A stretch of 64,000 nucleotides of DNA, from NCBI GenBank assembly GCA_964017185.1, contig OZ024883.1, positions 44,694,395 to 44,758,394 on the forward strand, read 5' to 3'. Shown in pieces: positions 23,345-34,205 of the stretch. The position numbers were made by a program, and so were the translations under genes. The DNA is from Rugalucina vietnamica (lineage: Eukaryota; Mollusca; Bivalvia; Lucinida; Lucinidae). The notes under the pieces are model-generated. The model did not search any database. It saw nothing but the letters and a program-made list of their open reading frames with translations, and was not told the origin of the DNA. Positions within the stretch are counted from its first letter, which is position 1. Each line of letters begins with the position of its first letter.

Positions 23345-24113
23345 TGAAACAATTTTATTTTCAAGAAAAAAAAATCTGATGAAAGGGCAATACAAATTAT
23401 TGAGTATCCTAGAGTAATGGGTTTTGACGCACTTTTAAAAGCATTCTATTGAAAATGGTACTTTTCCAAAGATATTCAAAATATTTAGGGTTATGCAATG
23501 CATTAAGTTATTTAACACTATTGAAAAATGTCTGTTGTAGCTGTTCTGTAAAAAAAACAATCTGCCATTTTGGTTTTCAGACATGTGAAATGATGCTTTA
23601 AATTAGATTTGATATTCTCACTCATGCAATGGACATTGGATTGCAACTGTAAAGGATAATTCTTTTAATCTGGAGAGAATCCCTGACCTGTATAGAAATA
23701 GCAAATGTGGAAAAATAACTCGGTTTCTAAGACACATGCCTAAAATTATGTGCTTGTTTTAGAAAATGGCCGCCAATATAAATTTTTAGGGGTAGGGTAA
23801 TTGAAGCACAAATATTTCTGTTATGACTGTATTACTCACTACATGTACATGTAGATATAACAGTTAAGAGTTGATGATTACTTACAACAACTGGCTTTTA
23901 AGAAAAAGCTATTGGCAGAAACGTAAAGGTGCGTAAAATTAGATGTACGTCAAAATACATTACTGGACGATATGCACCATTTTGGTGAGTACTAAAGTAG
24001 GGAGAGGGCATACTTTTGGCCTTGACATCGGGTTTGTACACCATTGGTAATGCATCATTATGACCAAATCTGAACTGGAGCATTAGAATTTGTATTGGCA
24101 TTAATTACTTAAC
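23345..24113. other. Non-coding, no element recognised
   Basis: Within the proposed first intron of ccnb3. Only short unsupported frames. Confidence 0.4.
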
Positions 24114-24794
24114 CAACCAGGGACAAAACCATAACAGGCTATCAAAATAATAACTGAATCAAGTTATTAAAGCATTTAAAATTATCCCCCTTTCTTAGTT
24201 AGAATTAACTTTTCTTCATCTAACTCATAGAGGATCTTACACGAGTGGTCATTTCATATGAAATTTATTAAACGAGCCTTTGGCGAGTTTAATAAATTTC
24301 ATATGAAATGACCACGAGTGTAAGATTCGTTTTATCATATGACTTTGAAAATAGGATTTTATCGCCTTCGAAGTGGACATATTTTCAATGAAAATTTACA
24401 TTGTTGTTACGGATGTCGTCAATGACGTTACGTATTCCCGCAAAAGTGTTAATACACGTGTGGTCATACGATTTTTATGACATGACGTTATCCACTGGAA
24501 AACAGCGACGTCATATGATAAATTTATGTTATTTCTAAAATTTTGCAAGCATTACAAAGTTACTTACAAAAGTAATTTTTTTGCATGAACATTAGACCCC
24601 CAGCATACACATTTCTAGATGATGCACACAAAATTTTATTGCATTGTTATAAAGTTATGTAACAGATCTTTCATAAAAAAAATTGGCCACTTGCCCATGA
24701 AAATTGTGTTATTTTGGAAAAACTTTCAAAAATTTTATTACTTGATTTAGTTATTTTTTTTTTTTTTTTTTGACAAAGGTTTTGTCCCCAACTG
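24114..24794. mobile_element. Second copy of the CAGTCAGGGAC element, interrupted
   Basis: Matches 22556-23339 at both sides (CAAGTTATTAAAGCATTTAAA; CATTAGACCCCCAGCATA; GGCCACTTGCCCATGAAAAT) but ends are decayed (CAACCAGGGAC / GTCCCCAACTG) with a near-duplication TTAAC/CTAAC. A hairpin element occupies about 24232-24527. Confidence 0.65.
24232..24527. repeat. Hairpin insertion within the older MITE
   Basis: 24234-24332 is a near-perfect palindrome (ATCTTACACGAGTGGTCATT / AATGACCACGAGTGTAAGAT). A second pair TTTATCATATGAC (24331) and GTCATATGATAAA (24511) closes it. It is absent from the sister copy at 22556, so it is an insertion. Confidence 0.65.
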
Positions 24795-24880
24795 CTAACC
24801 AGTTTGTGTAAGTAATACATTGACATCATAGGCATTATTAGATAGATAATATTGCAAGTTGACATAATTTCTTTTGTCAG

Positions 24881-24970
24881 ATTTAAGAAGAAAGCTCCAG
24901 AATGATGAACTCCAGAAATAAAGGAAAACCTAACATTGTCTCCACAGAAGCCAGGAAAGGAAAAACAATG
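24881..24970 (+). CDS. ccnb3: ccnb3 exon with start codon (coding from 24902)
   Basis: An acceptor (cttttgtcag) ends at 24880, so at least one non-coding exon lies upstream. In-frame TAA at 24884-24886, then tandem ATG codons at 24902 and 24905. Encodes residues 1-23; donor GTAAAA at 24971, phase 0. Confidence 0.85.
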
Positions 24971-27900
24971 GTAAAAACAATACAAATGTCATAAAAATTA
25001 CTGTACAACCTCAGGGTGTATGCAGCTTCATAAATGTTATCAATTAATCTTTAAAATGCTTCGCCTTGCAGCCATTTTCTGTCTGAAACAAAAGAACGTT
25101 AGAAATATGTATGTAACTTCTCAGCTATATAAGGTACATATATGTAAAAATGGATTTCTAGCAATTATTTCCTTTTATGATAATAAGCACTTTTCAATTT
25201 TTATTATTTTTTTTTTTAATTATTTTAAAATTATGTATGAATAGTATAATGAAACATGAAAAGTATATGAAAATATTTGTTTCTAAAAGTTACCAAGTGG
25301 TTTTAAAAGTTGTGTACAATATTCTCGCACATTCTGTAAAAGGTGTGAAGGTATACCTATAAAATCATAAATGGCTGTTAGCAGTTCCTGAATGAACAGC
25401 AATCATGGACAATCAGTACTCAAACCAAACAATAGCAAACATGTGAACTAATAGGTGAGGATACTAACTAGACATGTCAACTAGCAATACAATCTTTTCT
25501 CTCATAATTAAGTTCCACCTATTATTCTTAATTACTAGTGAAAGACTCCTTAAGTACTGTTTTTGGAGCCATATAAGTGTTGCAAATCCTAGATGAAGAG
25601 ATATAGTACTGCCTGTTTAACCTGCCAGATATAACAAGCAAAGTGTTAGAGCTAGTTTCAGTAGAAAAGAAAGTTTATAAAGTGTTGAGCAGAGGTTAAT
25701 TCTATGTAAAAAGAGGATTGTATTGGATGTATTCATTTTACAAATTGTGATTGTGAGAGCATCACTGTGACTTTATTGGGTTAAACTTAAACTCCAAGGA
25801 AATTGACAATGTCATTAATAGCGTGGACTGAGGCTTGTAGGAAGATTGGTCTGTTACAGATTCACCAGGACCAGAACAACGTCGGGGGTGGGGGTGGGAA
25901 GAGACAGGGAGATACACTACAGGACCCCACACACAAGAGGAGAGCTGCCTTTGGAGATATCACTAATGTAAGTCATAATTTGCATTGAAGATTGTTTCTC
26001 TTGCATAAATTTGAATTTACAAGAAATGTCAAGTATAAGTTTCAATGTTTAAAATATTATATGAGAAATTATTTAAGTTTTTCATCACTGCCTCCCTTGC
26101 CCTATATTAAAGTAAATGTCATGTGATGCATACTTTAAATAATTTTCTGTTTTACTTATGATACAAGGATATGTCAAGAAAAATCTTTTTATCTTTAAGA
26201 TTAAGTATTGTAGAGTAAGACAATTGGTGTGTATTAATACTGAAACATTGTAATTTTCAGGCATTTAAGGACAACAGCAATCTGAAAGTGGCCCTGAAGA
26301 AATCCAAACTGCCAGCCCCCGCCAAACCAACTCTAGTCACCAAACCAGCTCCTCAGAAAGAGAACAGACCCAAGAAGAAAGTGAAATCATCGGTAGCCAA
26401 GAAGAAGGAGTCTGGTGATGATGTGCTGTCTGATGAGAGTTTGGCTGTTTTGTCCCAGGGGTCGTTGGTCAGCTCCCAGGGGTCGGAGAGCTCTAGCTCA
26501 CAGGAATCACTGGCCTCCACAGATACCAGGTACTCTACATAATGACAACCATAGTTATGTCTCCCCCCGACAGGGTCGGGAGACATTGTTTTTCCCCGTG
26601 CGTCTGTCCGTCCGTCTGTCCGTCACAAATCGTGTCCGGTCTATAACTTGAAAACTGTTTAAGATTTTTCAATGAAACTTGGTACACTTGTAAACCACGA
26701 CGAGACGATGTGTCATGCACAAGAACCATAACTCTAGCTTGAGTATTTTTGGAGTTATTTCCCTTTGATTATTTTCCATATAATTTCGTGTCCGGTCTAT
26801 AACTTGAAAACCGTTTAAGATTTTTCAATAAAACTTGGTACACTTATTAAGCATGATCAGACGATGTGTCATGCACAAGAATCATAACTCTAGCTTGAGT
26901 ATTTTTGGAGTTATTTCCCTTTGATTATTTTCCATATAATTTTGTGTCCGGTCTATAACTTGAAAACCGTTTAAGATTTTTCAATAAAACTTGGTACACT
27001 TATTAAGCATGAACGGACGATGTGTCTTGCACAAGAACCATAACTCTAGCTTTAGTAGTTTTGGAGTTATTTCCCTTTGATTATTTCCATATAATTTCGT
27101 GTCCGGTCTATAACTTGAAAACTGTTTAAGATTTTTCAATAAAACTTGGTACACTTATTAAGCATGATCAGACGATGTGTCATGCACAAGAACCATAACT
27201 CTGGCTAGAGTATTTTATGAGTTATTCACCTTTGATTATTTTCCATACAATTTCGTGTCCGCTCTATAACTCGAAAACCGTAGGAGATATTTCAATGAAA
27301 CTTGGTACACTTTTAAAGCATGATGAGATGATGTGTCGTGTTAAAGAACCATAACTCTTGCTTGCATATCTTTGGAGACGATGTGTCATGCACAAGAATC
27401 ATTACTCTTGCTTTCATATCTTTGGAGTTATTTCCCTTTGATTATTTTCCATACAATTTCGTGCCCGCTCTATAACTTGAAAACCATAAGAGATATTTCA
27501 ATGAAACTTGATACACTTATAAAACAGAATGACAGGATATGTGATGCACAAGAACTATAACTCTTGCTTGCATATTTTGGACATGCACGTAGAAAGGGGG
27601 GAGACATCAGTTTTCACATAGAAAACAAATTCTAGTATCAGTCTGGTACACAGAGGTTCTAGTGGCGGATTGGAGTGGGGTGGAGGAGGGCTTACCAGAT
27701 TATTTCAGTTTCGTGAAAAATTTATGAAAAATCAGCTAAAATGTCAAAAAGGAATCCCTTTTGGTGGATTTGAACTCCCTTACAAAACCTGGCTCTGCCC
27801 CTCTTTATAAGTCATATATTTTCCACATTCAGCTCGTTTTTCAACACTCCCATAGGGACCTAAAATGTTAATCATTAACTTAATAAATGGAAAATCATAT

Positions 27901-30900
27901 TTGATCCCTATATTGAAAGAAATAAAAATAATTATCAAGTCAGTCCTTACAGCCACATTTGAATTACACTTAATAAATATGTGTTTTACCATCCAATGTT
28001 TGTTTTTCAGTTCTCTAGAGACACTCACAGATGCTCTTATACCTATAGAAGAAACAGAAATACCTCCGGTACGTACAGTTTATGTATCTCATAACAAGCA
28101 GCAAGTTCACATATCTTTTAAATTGAACCTGATGTCTGGAATTAATCTTACCTAAACATATACTTTCTGTTTTCATAAACAAAGACAAGTTTTGAAGATT
28201 TGCATGGTACATGTATTTGTTTCTTTGAATCTACCAAATCAATCAATTTCCCATGGCGGCTCCATGTTGTGTCCATGAGCAATGCACATTTATTCCATAA
28301 TATATAAAGTACTGGTTAATACAGAGAAAGCAGTAACTCCATCCCGACATGACTGAAGAATTGTTGACTGGGATATTAAACCTCAATACAAACAAACAAA
28401 ACAATTTTTACATGTTTCAGAATGTAGATAATGTTGACAAAGAGAACCTGTCGGATCCCGCCCAGGTGGCCAACTATGTCAAAGATGTGTTTGACTACTA
28501 CAAGGAGAGAGAGGTACGGATTATAGTACTACATCCAATTCTGTTAAACATCTTTATGATGATCATGTCTTTCAACTTTGAAATTGCTTAACAAATGAGC
28601 CTTCGCATGAGAAAACTAACAATTTGGATTACCAAACGGTAAACCGGGCTATACAGTCACAGAAGGAGGCTAGAAACTTGAAATTTCAGATTTAAGAAGA
28701 GGGATTGTACTATCTGTATAGGGAAAACAAAGGCGCTGATCAGCTGTGCAGTTACTGCACAGCTTTGTTTAAGCATATGCAAATTGTTGGTTTTATTATG
28801 CGGTGGCTCAATTATTATTAAAAAAAAAATAGCCCAAAAATAATGTTGACCGATATATTAAACTAAAGAATTGAAAAGATTTCAACAGGTTTGGGAACTT
28901 GGACCTCCTGTGACCCCTGATAAAACATACTTATTTATTCCTGTCCACCTAAATTACAATGTCACACTGGAGAAATCAAATGAAAAAAAGTGGAGTTTCA
29001 TAAGGATGGTGTAAGGATAGTAATAATGTAACGCGTGTTTTAAATAGTTGTAACTCTTTGTATGTTTGTGTTGACTAGGTGTTATTCCGCGTGGAGCCAT
29101 ACATGCATAATCAGAAACACCTGACAACGGCTATGAGAGCTATACTGGTAGACTGGCTGGTCGAGGTACAGGAGAACTTTGAGTTGAACCACGAGACACT
29201 CTACCTCGCAGTCAAACTCGTAGACCTCTATGTGTCTAAGAAAGAGATAGCCAAGGAGTTGTTACAGTTGGTGGGGGCTGCCGCATTGTTTATTGCTTCA
29301 AAGTTTGATGTAAGTTCAACTTCGGTCACTATTGACAAAATATGTGTGAGTATTGCATGCACATATATGCAGCAGAGCAACTCTGTGCAGTCTGATCAGT
29401 GTTGTTTACTTTCTGGAAGTTTTAGACTGCAGTTACCTTACTCATAATACGACATTGGCTTTAATATTATATTCAAATAAAAGAACCCATTTGAAAGTAA
29501 ATTTTCTAAAACAGATAATGTTTCAGTAGCAAATACATCTTTTACTCTATCTTTTTCTCACCTTTTCTGGTGTTCAGTTTTTGATCCTGTACAACATTTT
29601 ATCTCCACATGGAATTATCGACATACTTATACCCATAGTTATGAAGCATAATGTTCCATATGTTTCCAGGAGCGTTGTCCCCCTCTGGTGGAAGATTTCC
29701 TGTATATCTGTGATGATGCGTACAAGCGCCGAGACTTCTTGGCCATGGAGAGATCTATCCTGAAGACAATCGGGTTTGATATTGGATTCCCACTGTCCTA
29801 CAGATTTCTCAGGAGATATGCTAAGGTGAGAGGCAATATCAGACTGACTCAACAAACCTAAATCTCTTGAAGCAAGATATTAAACCCTACAGCCTACAGG
29901 GTGGTTTGCCTATATTAGGTCAGCACCAACACAATGTCTCATGCACAGGCTCATATTCTATTTTAACTAAAGTAGAAAACACCATACTTATTCAGCTGCG
30001 TTATCTTTGGTATCTTCTGTTTTCAAGCCAGTCAGGATTTAAAACTATAAAATTGCTGTTAACTTTATTGACCTACTGTAATACAAATGTGTAAAAACTT
30101 GTACAGGCTACCTGCGCTATCTCAAACTCGGTTGTCTCGAAAACCCCATTTATGTCGAATTGATCCCTCACACCTGAGCGTCTCTCCCTATATGTTTTTG
30201 TATTTCAACCTTGCTTGTGTCGAACTCGGTTATGACGAAAACTTGGCTGTGTCGAAGTTATAATTCGCTCCCCACAGAAAAAAGAACATTAGTTTCACCC
30301 TTCCTTTGTCGAACTTCGAAGTCAAAATTCGGTCTGTGCCGATTTGATATCTACAAACAACCTTTCATCACTGGAATTGTTAAAGAACGTTTTGACATGT
30401 GCCTTGAAATGACTATCGATGGGATAAACATGGTGGAAAACGAAAGGAGAACCACTCAGTCCGCGTATGTAAAAGAGCTGAGATTTTCTAAGAACCTTGG
30501 CAGGTCTCAATTTGCTTAACTCGAACTTCGGAAAACTCGAAGTGGTTTCTCCATTCCCCTTGATTTCGAGATAGCGAAGGTGGCCTGTATATTAACAATG
30601 TCTACAACTCAGTATTTGTGAGAAATTGTGTTAAAGACTAAAGCTTATATGATTATTTGTGTATTTCAGTGTGGCCGTGCATCTATGGAGACGTTGACTC
30701 TGGCACGGTATATCCTGGAGATGACATTGATGGACTACGAGATCATATCTCTCCGGGAGTCCGCGGTAGCAGCAGCTAGTCTACTCGTCGCACTCAGGAT
30801 GAAAAATGCTGGAGACTGGGTAAGATTTCATAAGAGAATGAAAATACAGATTTCTGAATTCTAGATGAATTGTGTTTTTGGACAGACAAGCTGTGACAAA

Positions 30901-31643
30901 CAGTCACCATAATTCCTAGAGTCATTGGGCACAGTATTTGACAGCAATCAGTTTTTATAAAAGGAAATAATTGTCTGAGTATGTTGGTTTCTTGTAGACT
31001 GTGACGCTAGAATATTACACCGGTTACAAAGAATGTGATCTCATCTCAACGGCCAGGATACTAAACAACTATATTAGCAATCCACCCAAACAACTCAACA
31101 CAGTCAAGTCAAAGTATTCCCACAAGTAAGTACAACCAGTCACTACAACTAACTCTTGGGCACTCAGTTATCTCAGATGTACAGTCATAGAGAACAGCAA
31201 GAATCTTTGTCTATAAAACTAATAGCATTCAGCTTTTAAGGCATTTAACAAAAATCACAAAAGCTGATCTTTGTCTTAGTTCTCGACAGGTTAAAACTTT
31301 GTTCATAAGCACTTTTCTCAAGTGACTGGGGACTTGTTACAATAATTATAATATGATAAAGGCCACCAAATACTTTTCAAAGTGAAAGACGAACCTGGTG
31401 CAAGGACAGGCATCTCTAATTGGTTCAAAATTTCAGGATTCTTACCTGTTTGTGTTTGATAGTTACTGCACAGTTTGGGTTGTGTTTGTCCACGTACACA
31501 TGAAGGAAACCTAGGTGATAGATATTATGGTAATGTTACTTAAATTATTATGTACAAGTATGTAAAATATGTTGTTATCTCATTTCAGAGTGTTCTATGA
31601 GGTAGCCAAGATTCCATGCCTGAGTGAGGATGCTTTTGTGTGA
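24902..31643 (+). CDS. ccnb3: Cyclin B3, 10 coding exons, complete
   Basis: G2/mitotic cyclin B3, a nuclear partner of CDK1 (CDK2 in some animals) that promotes anaphase onset and is destroyed by APC/C. Exons: 24902-24970, 25860-25967, 26261-26529, 28011-28068, 28421-28513, 29079-29309, 29670-29825, 30670-30819, 30998-31125, 31589-31643. All junctions are GT-AG and the phases agree, giving 438 residues. Seen: destruction box RAAFGDITN at 51-59 (phenylalanine where B1/B2 have leucine, usual for B3), KEN at 92-94 and 175-177, basic stretch RPKKKVK at 95-101, MRAIL at 218-222, cyclin N fold at about 190-315, cyclin C fold at about 317-430, and a C-terminal KYSHKVFYEVAKIP typical of B3. The start is fixed by an in-frame TAA at 24884-24886 and an A at -3. 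Length is near other short invertebrate B3 proteins and far below mammalian CCNB3. No poly(A) signal was assigned. Confidence 0.95.
24971..25859 (+). other. ccnb3 intron after the ATG exon
   Basis: AT-rich, poly(T) at 25206-25219, no element recognised. Confidence 0.6.
25860..25967 (+). CDS. ccnb3: ccnb3 coding exon 2 (destruction box)
   Basis: Acceptor tgttacag, donor GTAAGT at 25968. Residues 24-59, with a run of five glycines (32-36) and the B3-type destruction box RAAFGDITN at the exon end. The glycine run is coded by a G-rich repeat and may vary in length between alleles. Confidence 0.9.
26261..26529 (+). CDS. ccnb3: ccnb3 coding exon 3 (basic, KEN, Ser-rich linker)
   Basis: Acceptor taattttcag, donor GTACTC at 26530, leaving two bases of a split serine codon. 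Residues 60-148: a Lys/Pro/Ala-rich stretch, KEN at 92-94, likely nuclear localisation signal RPKKKVK, then a Ser/Gln/Glu-rich low-complexity tail (SSQGSESSSSQESL). This is the disordered degradation and localisation region. The intron after it is filled by a tandem-repeat TIR element. Confidence 0.92.
26557..27607. mobile_element. TIR element with six ~156-bp internal tandem units
   Basis: 12-bp inverted ends ATGTCTCCCCCC (26557-26568) and GGGGGGAGACAT (27596-27607). The inside is a head-to-tail array: CGTGTCCGGTCTATAACTTG-type words at 26631, 26787, 26943, 27098, 27254 and 27460. A (CCGT/CTGT) stretch lies at 26600-26632. Fills the third ccnb3 intron 27 bases after the donor. Non-coding. 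The architecture, short ends around a core minisatellite, recalls bivalve non-autonomous elements. Confidence 0.7.
27608..28010 (+). other. Remainder of ccnb3 intron 3
   Basis: No recognisable feature before the acceptor at 28010. Confidence 0.5.
28011..28068 (+). CDS. ccnb3: ccnb3 coding exon 4
   Basis: Acceptor tgtttttcag, donor GTACGT at 28069. Completes serine 149 and codes residues to 168 (SLETLTDALIPIEETEIPP), an acidic linker. Assigned because it joins exons 3 and 5 in frame with good splice sites; sequence conservation here is weak. Confidence 0.8.
28421..28513 (+). CDS. ccnb3: ccnb3 coding exon 5 (second KEN, start of cyclin fold)
   Basis: Acceptor catgtttcag, donor GTACGG at 28514. 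Residues 169-199, including VDKEN at 173-177 and YVKDVFDYYKERE, the N-terminal helix leading into the cyclin box. Confidence 0.93.
28597..28809. mobile_element. GAGCCGC hairpin MITE, copy 1
   Basis: Ends GAGCCTTCGCATGAGAAAAC and GCGGTGGCTC; internal ACAAAGGCGCTGATCAGCTG hairpin. In ccnb3 intron 5. Confidence 0.75.
29079..29309 (+). CDS. ccnb3: ccnb3 coding exon 6 (cyclin box core)
   Basis: Acceptor ttgactag, donor GTAAGT at 29310. Residues 200-276 contain MRAILVDWLVEVQ, the hydrophobic patch and CDK-contact helices, and NHETLYLAVKLVDLY. It is the most conserved exon and the strongest support for the B3 assignment. Confidence 0.97.
29670..29825 (+). CDS. ccnb3: ccnb3 coding exon 7 (end of cyclin N fold)
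   Basis: Acceptor tgtttccag, donor GTGAGA at 29826. Residues 277-328 (ERCPPLVEDF, ILKTIGFDIGFPLSYRF): the last helices of the N fold and the linker to the C fold. Confidence 0.96.
30103..30587. mobile_element. pogo/Tigger-like MITE, TA-flanked
   Basis: Inverted ends CAGGCTACCTGCGCTATCTC and GAGATAGCGAAGGTGGCCTG, each bordered by TA, with many TCGAA words inside. TA target and CAGG(C)..ACCT ends fit the pogo group of Tc1/mariner. A 102-codon frame inside shows no transposase motif. In ccnb3 intron 7. Confidence 0.65.
30670..30819 (+). CDS. ccnb3: ccnb3 coding exon 8 (cyclin C fold)
   Basis: Acceptor gtatttcag, donor GTAAGA at 30820. Residues 329-378 (LARYILEMTLMDYE, ESAVAAASLLVALRM) form the first helices of the C fold. 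A pogo-like MITE sits just upstream in the intron (30103-30587). Confidence 0.96.
30998..31125 (+). CDS. ccnb3: ccnb3 coding exon 9 (cyclin C fold)
   Basis: Acceptor tttcttgtag, donor GTAAGT at 31126. Residues 379-420 plus two bases of lysine 421 (TVTLEYYTGY, AKSKYSH-like end TVKSKYSH). Confidence 0.94.
31589..31643 (+). CDS. ccnb3: ccnb3 terminal coding exon
   Basis: Acceptor tcatttcag; completes lysine 421 and adds VFYEVAKIPCLSEDAFV before TGA at 31641-31643. The FYEVAKIP end is characteristic of B3 cyclins. Confidence 0.93.
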
Positions 31644-31951
31644 CACGTCATGAACATTGTAGAGGGAGAACAAAACAAACAAAAAGTAATTTAAAATGGC
31701 CATACAAAAATCCGGTGTCAGTTTGAAAAGTGTATATAGAATTAAGACACATCAATGTAGAGATTTCAGGATAGAAAATAGTGTAGTAGAATAAGGAAAA
31801 AAAAAAACAACAAATACTGAATTGATTTGAGATCACAGACAAAGCATGCTCTGAAGTTAAAATAGTGAACCTCAAAACAGTCACCAGAATTGGCAGCATT
31901 GGCATCACAAGTTTACAGGTGCTGGAATGCGAGTCGTGTAGACTTCACAGG
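31644..31951 (+). other. ccnb3 3' flank
   Basis: Presumed 3' UTR. No clear AATAAA close to the stop; the first AATAAA noticed is far downstream near 33154. Nothing else seen. Confidence 0.4.
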
Positions 31952-32205
31952 TCCCGAGGCTATAAAACTTTTTTCATGCTCAACTCAGCTGAGCATAAAC
32001 TTTAAACTGCTCATAAATACTGCAATGACTCTAATTTCATTGAAATTTTTAGTTTAGACCATCAAAGCCAGTATTCAATTTATCCTGCTCATAAATGTTA
32101 AAATGCCAACAATTGTTGGCATTTTAACATTTATCAGCAGGATAAATTTTAGTCTCAGTGTAGCTGAGCAAGAAAAATGTTTTATTTATTAACCTCAGAA
32201 CCTGG
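31952..32205. mobile_element. GGTTATAAAACTTTT MITE, copy 2
   Basis: Ends CCCGAGGCTATAAAACTTTT and AATAACCTCAGAACC (inverted, decayed), and a central hairpin at 32092-32138 around CCAACAATTGTTGG. It starts 308 bases past the ccnb3 stop. Confidence 0.65.
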
Positions 32206-32382
32206 TCATATAAACTTTTCTGCAAATGATGCTTGACATGCTGTCCAGTCTTGTGCTTCATAGTTTAACTGAGAATTGAGAATGAAAAATGGATTTACCT
32301 ACAGTTTATATAGTGGCCTAAAAATATTGTCGTGGTAAAACATTTTGTTGCACAACTAGTCAAATACAGGTCTATTAAAATT

Positions 32383-32610
32383 TGAGCCGCGATGTGAGAA
32401 AACCGGTCTTCGGGGTTTCTGACCAGGTCTGACACAAGCCAGCCTGTACAGTCAAAGAAGATGGCTAGAAGCTTAGATTCAGGAAGAAGAGGAATTGCAC
32501 TATCCGTGTAGTGAAAACAAAGGCACTGATCAGCTCTGCAGTTACTGCAAAGCTGATCTGCGCCTTCGTTTTCGCATAAGCAAAACTCCGGTTTTCTCAT
32601 GGCATGGCTG
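32383..32610. mobile_element. GAGCCGC hairpin MITE, copy 2
   Basis: GAGCCGCGATGTGAGAAAAC to TTTTCTCATGGCATGGCT, with AAAGGCACTGATCAGCTCTG hairpin. Intergenic. Confidence 0.8.
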
Positions 32611-33304
32611 ATTTATGGTTGTCAATCATGGTCAAGATTAAGAGTATAATTTTGATTTTTAGAGAATATATATTGTCTGTATAATTTTACACAAATTTTT
32701 ACACTTTTTAGTATTTTAACCAGTTTTAGTCTCCTGATGTGTTGGTAAATATTTAAACTGTAAGAACCTTAGGAAGAGAAAAACAAATCAAACTTTAGCA
32801 CTGATTTTTTTAAACTTTTCAAAACTTTAAAGGTGCATCTGTTATTTTAGTCTTTAATTATTATTTGTTGACATTATCCCTTAGTTTGGTTCTCACAACT
32901 GCAGAAAATATATCGAGTTGTTTTGATCTATTGTAATGGCAGCTAACTACCATATGGGTTCACCCCACCCAGCATTTAGCTTCACTGGAAGCTTCCATCC
33001 TACAATATGGTTGACTTGTCAGTAGGCTAGCAATTATAATGGCATTTGACACATGCAAATAACACTGTGATATTTTTTAACCACCAATTTAATGTGTTCA
33101 GTATAAATGTGTTCATAGAATTTCAACACATACTCTCCATACATTATCTCTAAGAAATAAACATGTTTGCTTTTTACCTTCTAAATTATTGAAAAGTACT
33201 GATGAAAAAAACAACAGAAGTTTTGAAAACTGGTTCTCAAAATCATTCATAAAATAAGTTGCAAAGCAGTCTTTTAGATTGCCAAAAACAATGAGATCAC
33301 ATTT
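32611..33304. other. Intergenic, no feature seen
   Basis: AT-rich unique-looking sequence between two MITE copies. Confidence 0.4.
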
Positions 33305-33500
33305 GAGTCGTGACCCGAGAAAACCAGATTTTTGCCTATGCGAAAACAAAAGCTGATCTGCGCCTTTGATAGCACAATAGTACAATCCCTATTCTACTCT
33401 TATTCAAAATGTCAAGCTTATAGCATGTTTCTGTGATTGTACAGAATGGTTTTTGTCGCACCAGGTCAGAATTCCCAAAGACCTTCTTGTGTTGCGGCTC
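33305..33500. mobile_element. GAGCCGC hairpin MITE, copy 3 (partial hairpin)
   Basis: GAGTCGTGACCCGAGAAAAC to GTTGCGGCTC; the central hairpin has lost one arm. GATTGTACAGAATGGTTTTTG block is shared with copy 4. Confidence 0.65.
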
Positions 33501-34039
33501 ATTTGTAATTGGGTTTGTTTAAGCAAGAAATGTGGTTTCCAAAGAATGGTGTAAGGAGAGTTGTTGGCCACAGAAATTAATGACAAAATTAATGAAATGC
33601 AAGAACATGTATGTGTTCATCTGCAACATTATTTATTTCTCAACTGTACATATGTAATATAGTTTACACTTTGCATGATGGTGTATGTAATTTTAGTAAT
33701 AGTTAAGTTAGCTGTAGTACCAGAACTGATTAACCTTTACCTCCCCTGCCCTGTCTTTTAATAACATTTCTCACCTTCTACTGTCTTATCTCCATCACTG
33801 ATAACATGTTGCAAAATACAACAATAAACAACCAAAGTCATGTGCTTTTTCTGTTGTTTATCTACCAAAATCCTGCCTTTGCCTATGCCATTTCATATCA
33901 AGGATCTAAACAATAATTTTTGTTTGTAATATAATACAAATATTACTAATTACAATTGCCCAGTGTTCATTATCATCTCCCTGTGACCAACTGTATAGTT
34001 ATGTAAAAAAAGAACATAAGGTGACCTGCAACATATGAT

Positions 34040-34205
34040 TCAAGAAATAATTTTATTTACGGTGAATTATCATGATTAACGCAGGATGTTGGAGGGCAGA
34101 CTGGGATGTATTAATTCACACAGCTGGAATGAATTAAATATCGCATCTGCCTGACAACATCACACGTTAATCAAAGATAATTCACTGTAAAGTAAAATTA
34201 TTTCG
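34040..34205. mobile_element. Small palindromic MITE
   Basis: Arms AATAATTTTATTTACGGTGA and TCACTGTAAAGTAAAATTAT (inverted) with inner CATGATTAACG / CGTTAATCAAAG. A related half-element (TTTACAGTGAATTATTGTTA) lies at 34315. Confidence 0.6.

Noticed and set aside
25803-25859. In-frame extension of ccnb3 exon 2 upstream (MTMSLIAWTEACRKIG)
   Set aside because: Precedes the acceptor at 25859 and has no support; the upstream ATG exon joins in phase without it.
32295-32600. Frames with KPEFCLCENEGADQLCSNC repeated at several loci
   Set aside because: The recurring peptide is the translation of the GAGCCGC MITE, seen again at 42917 and 46521.
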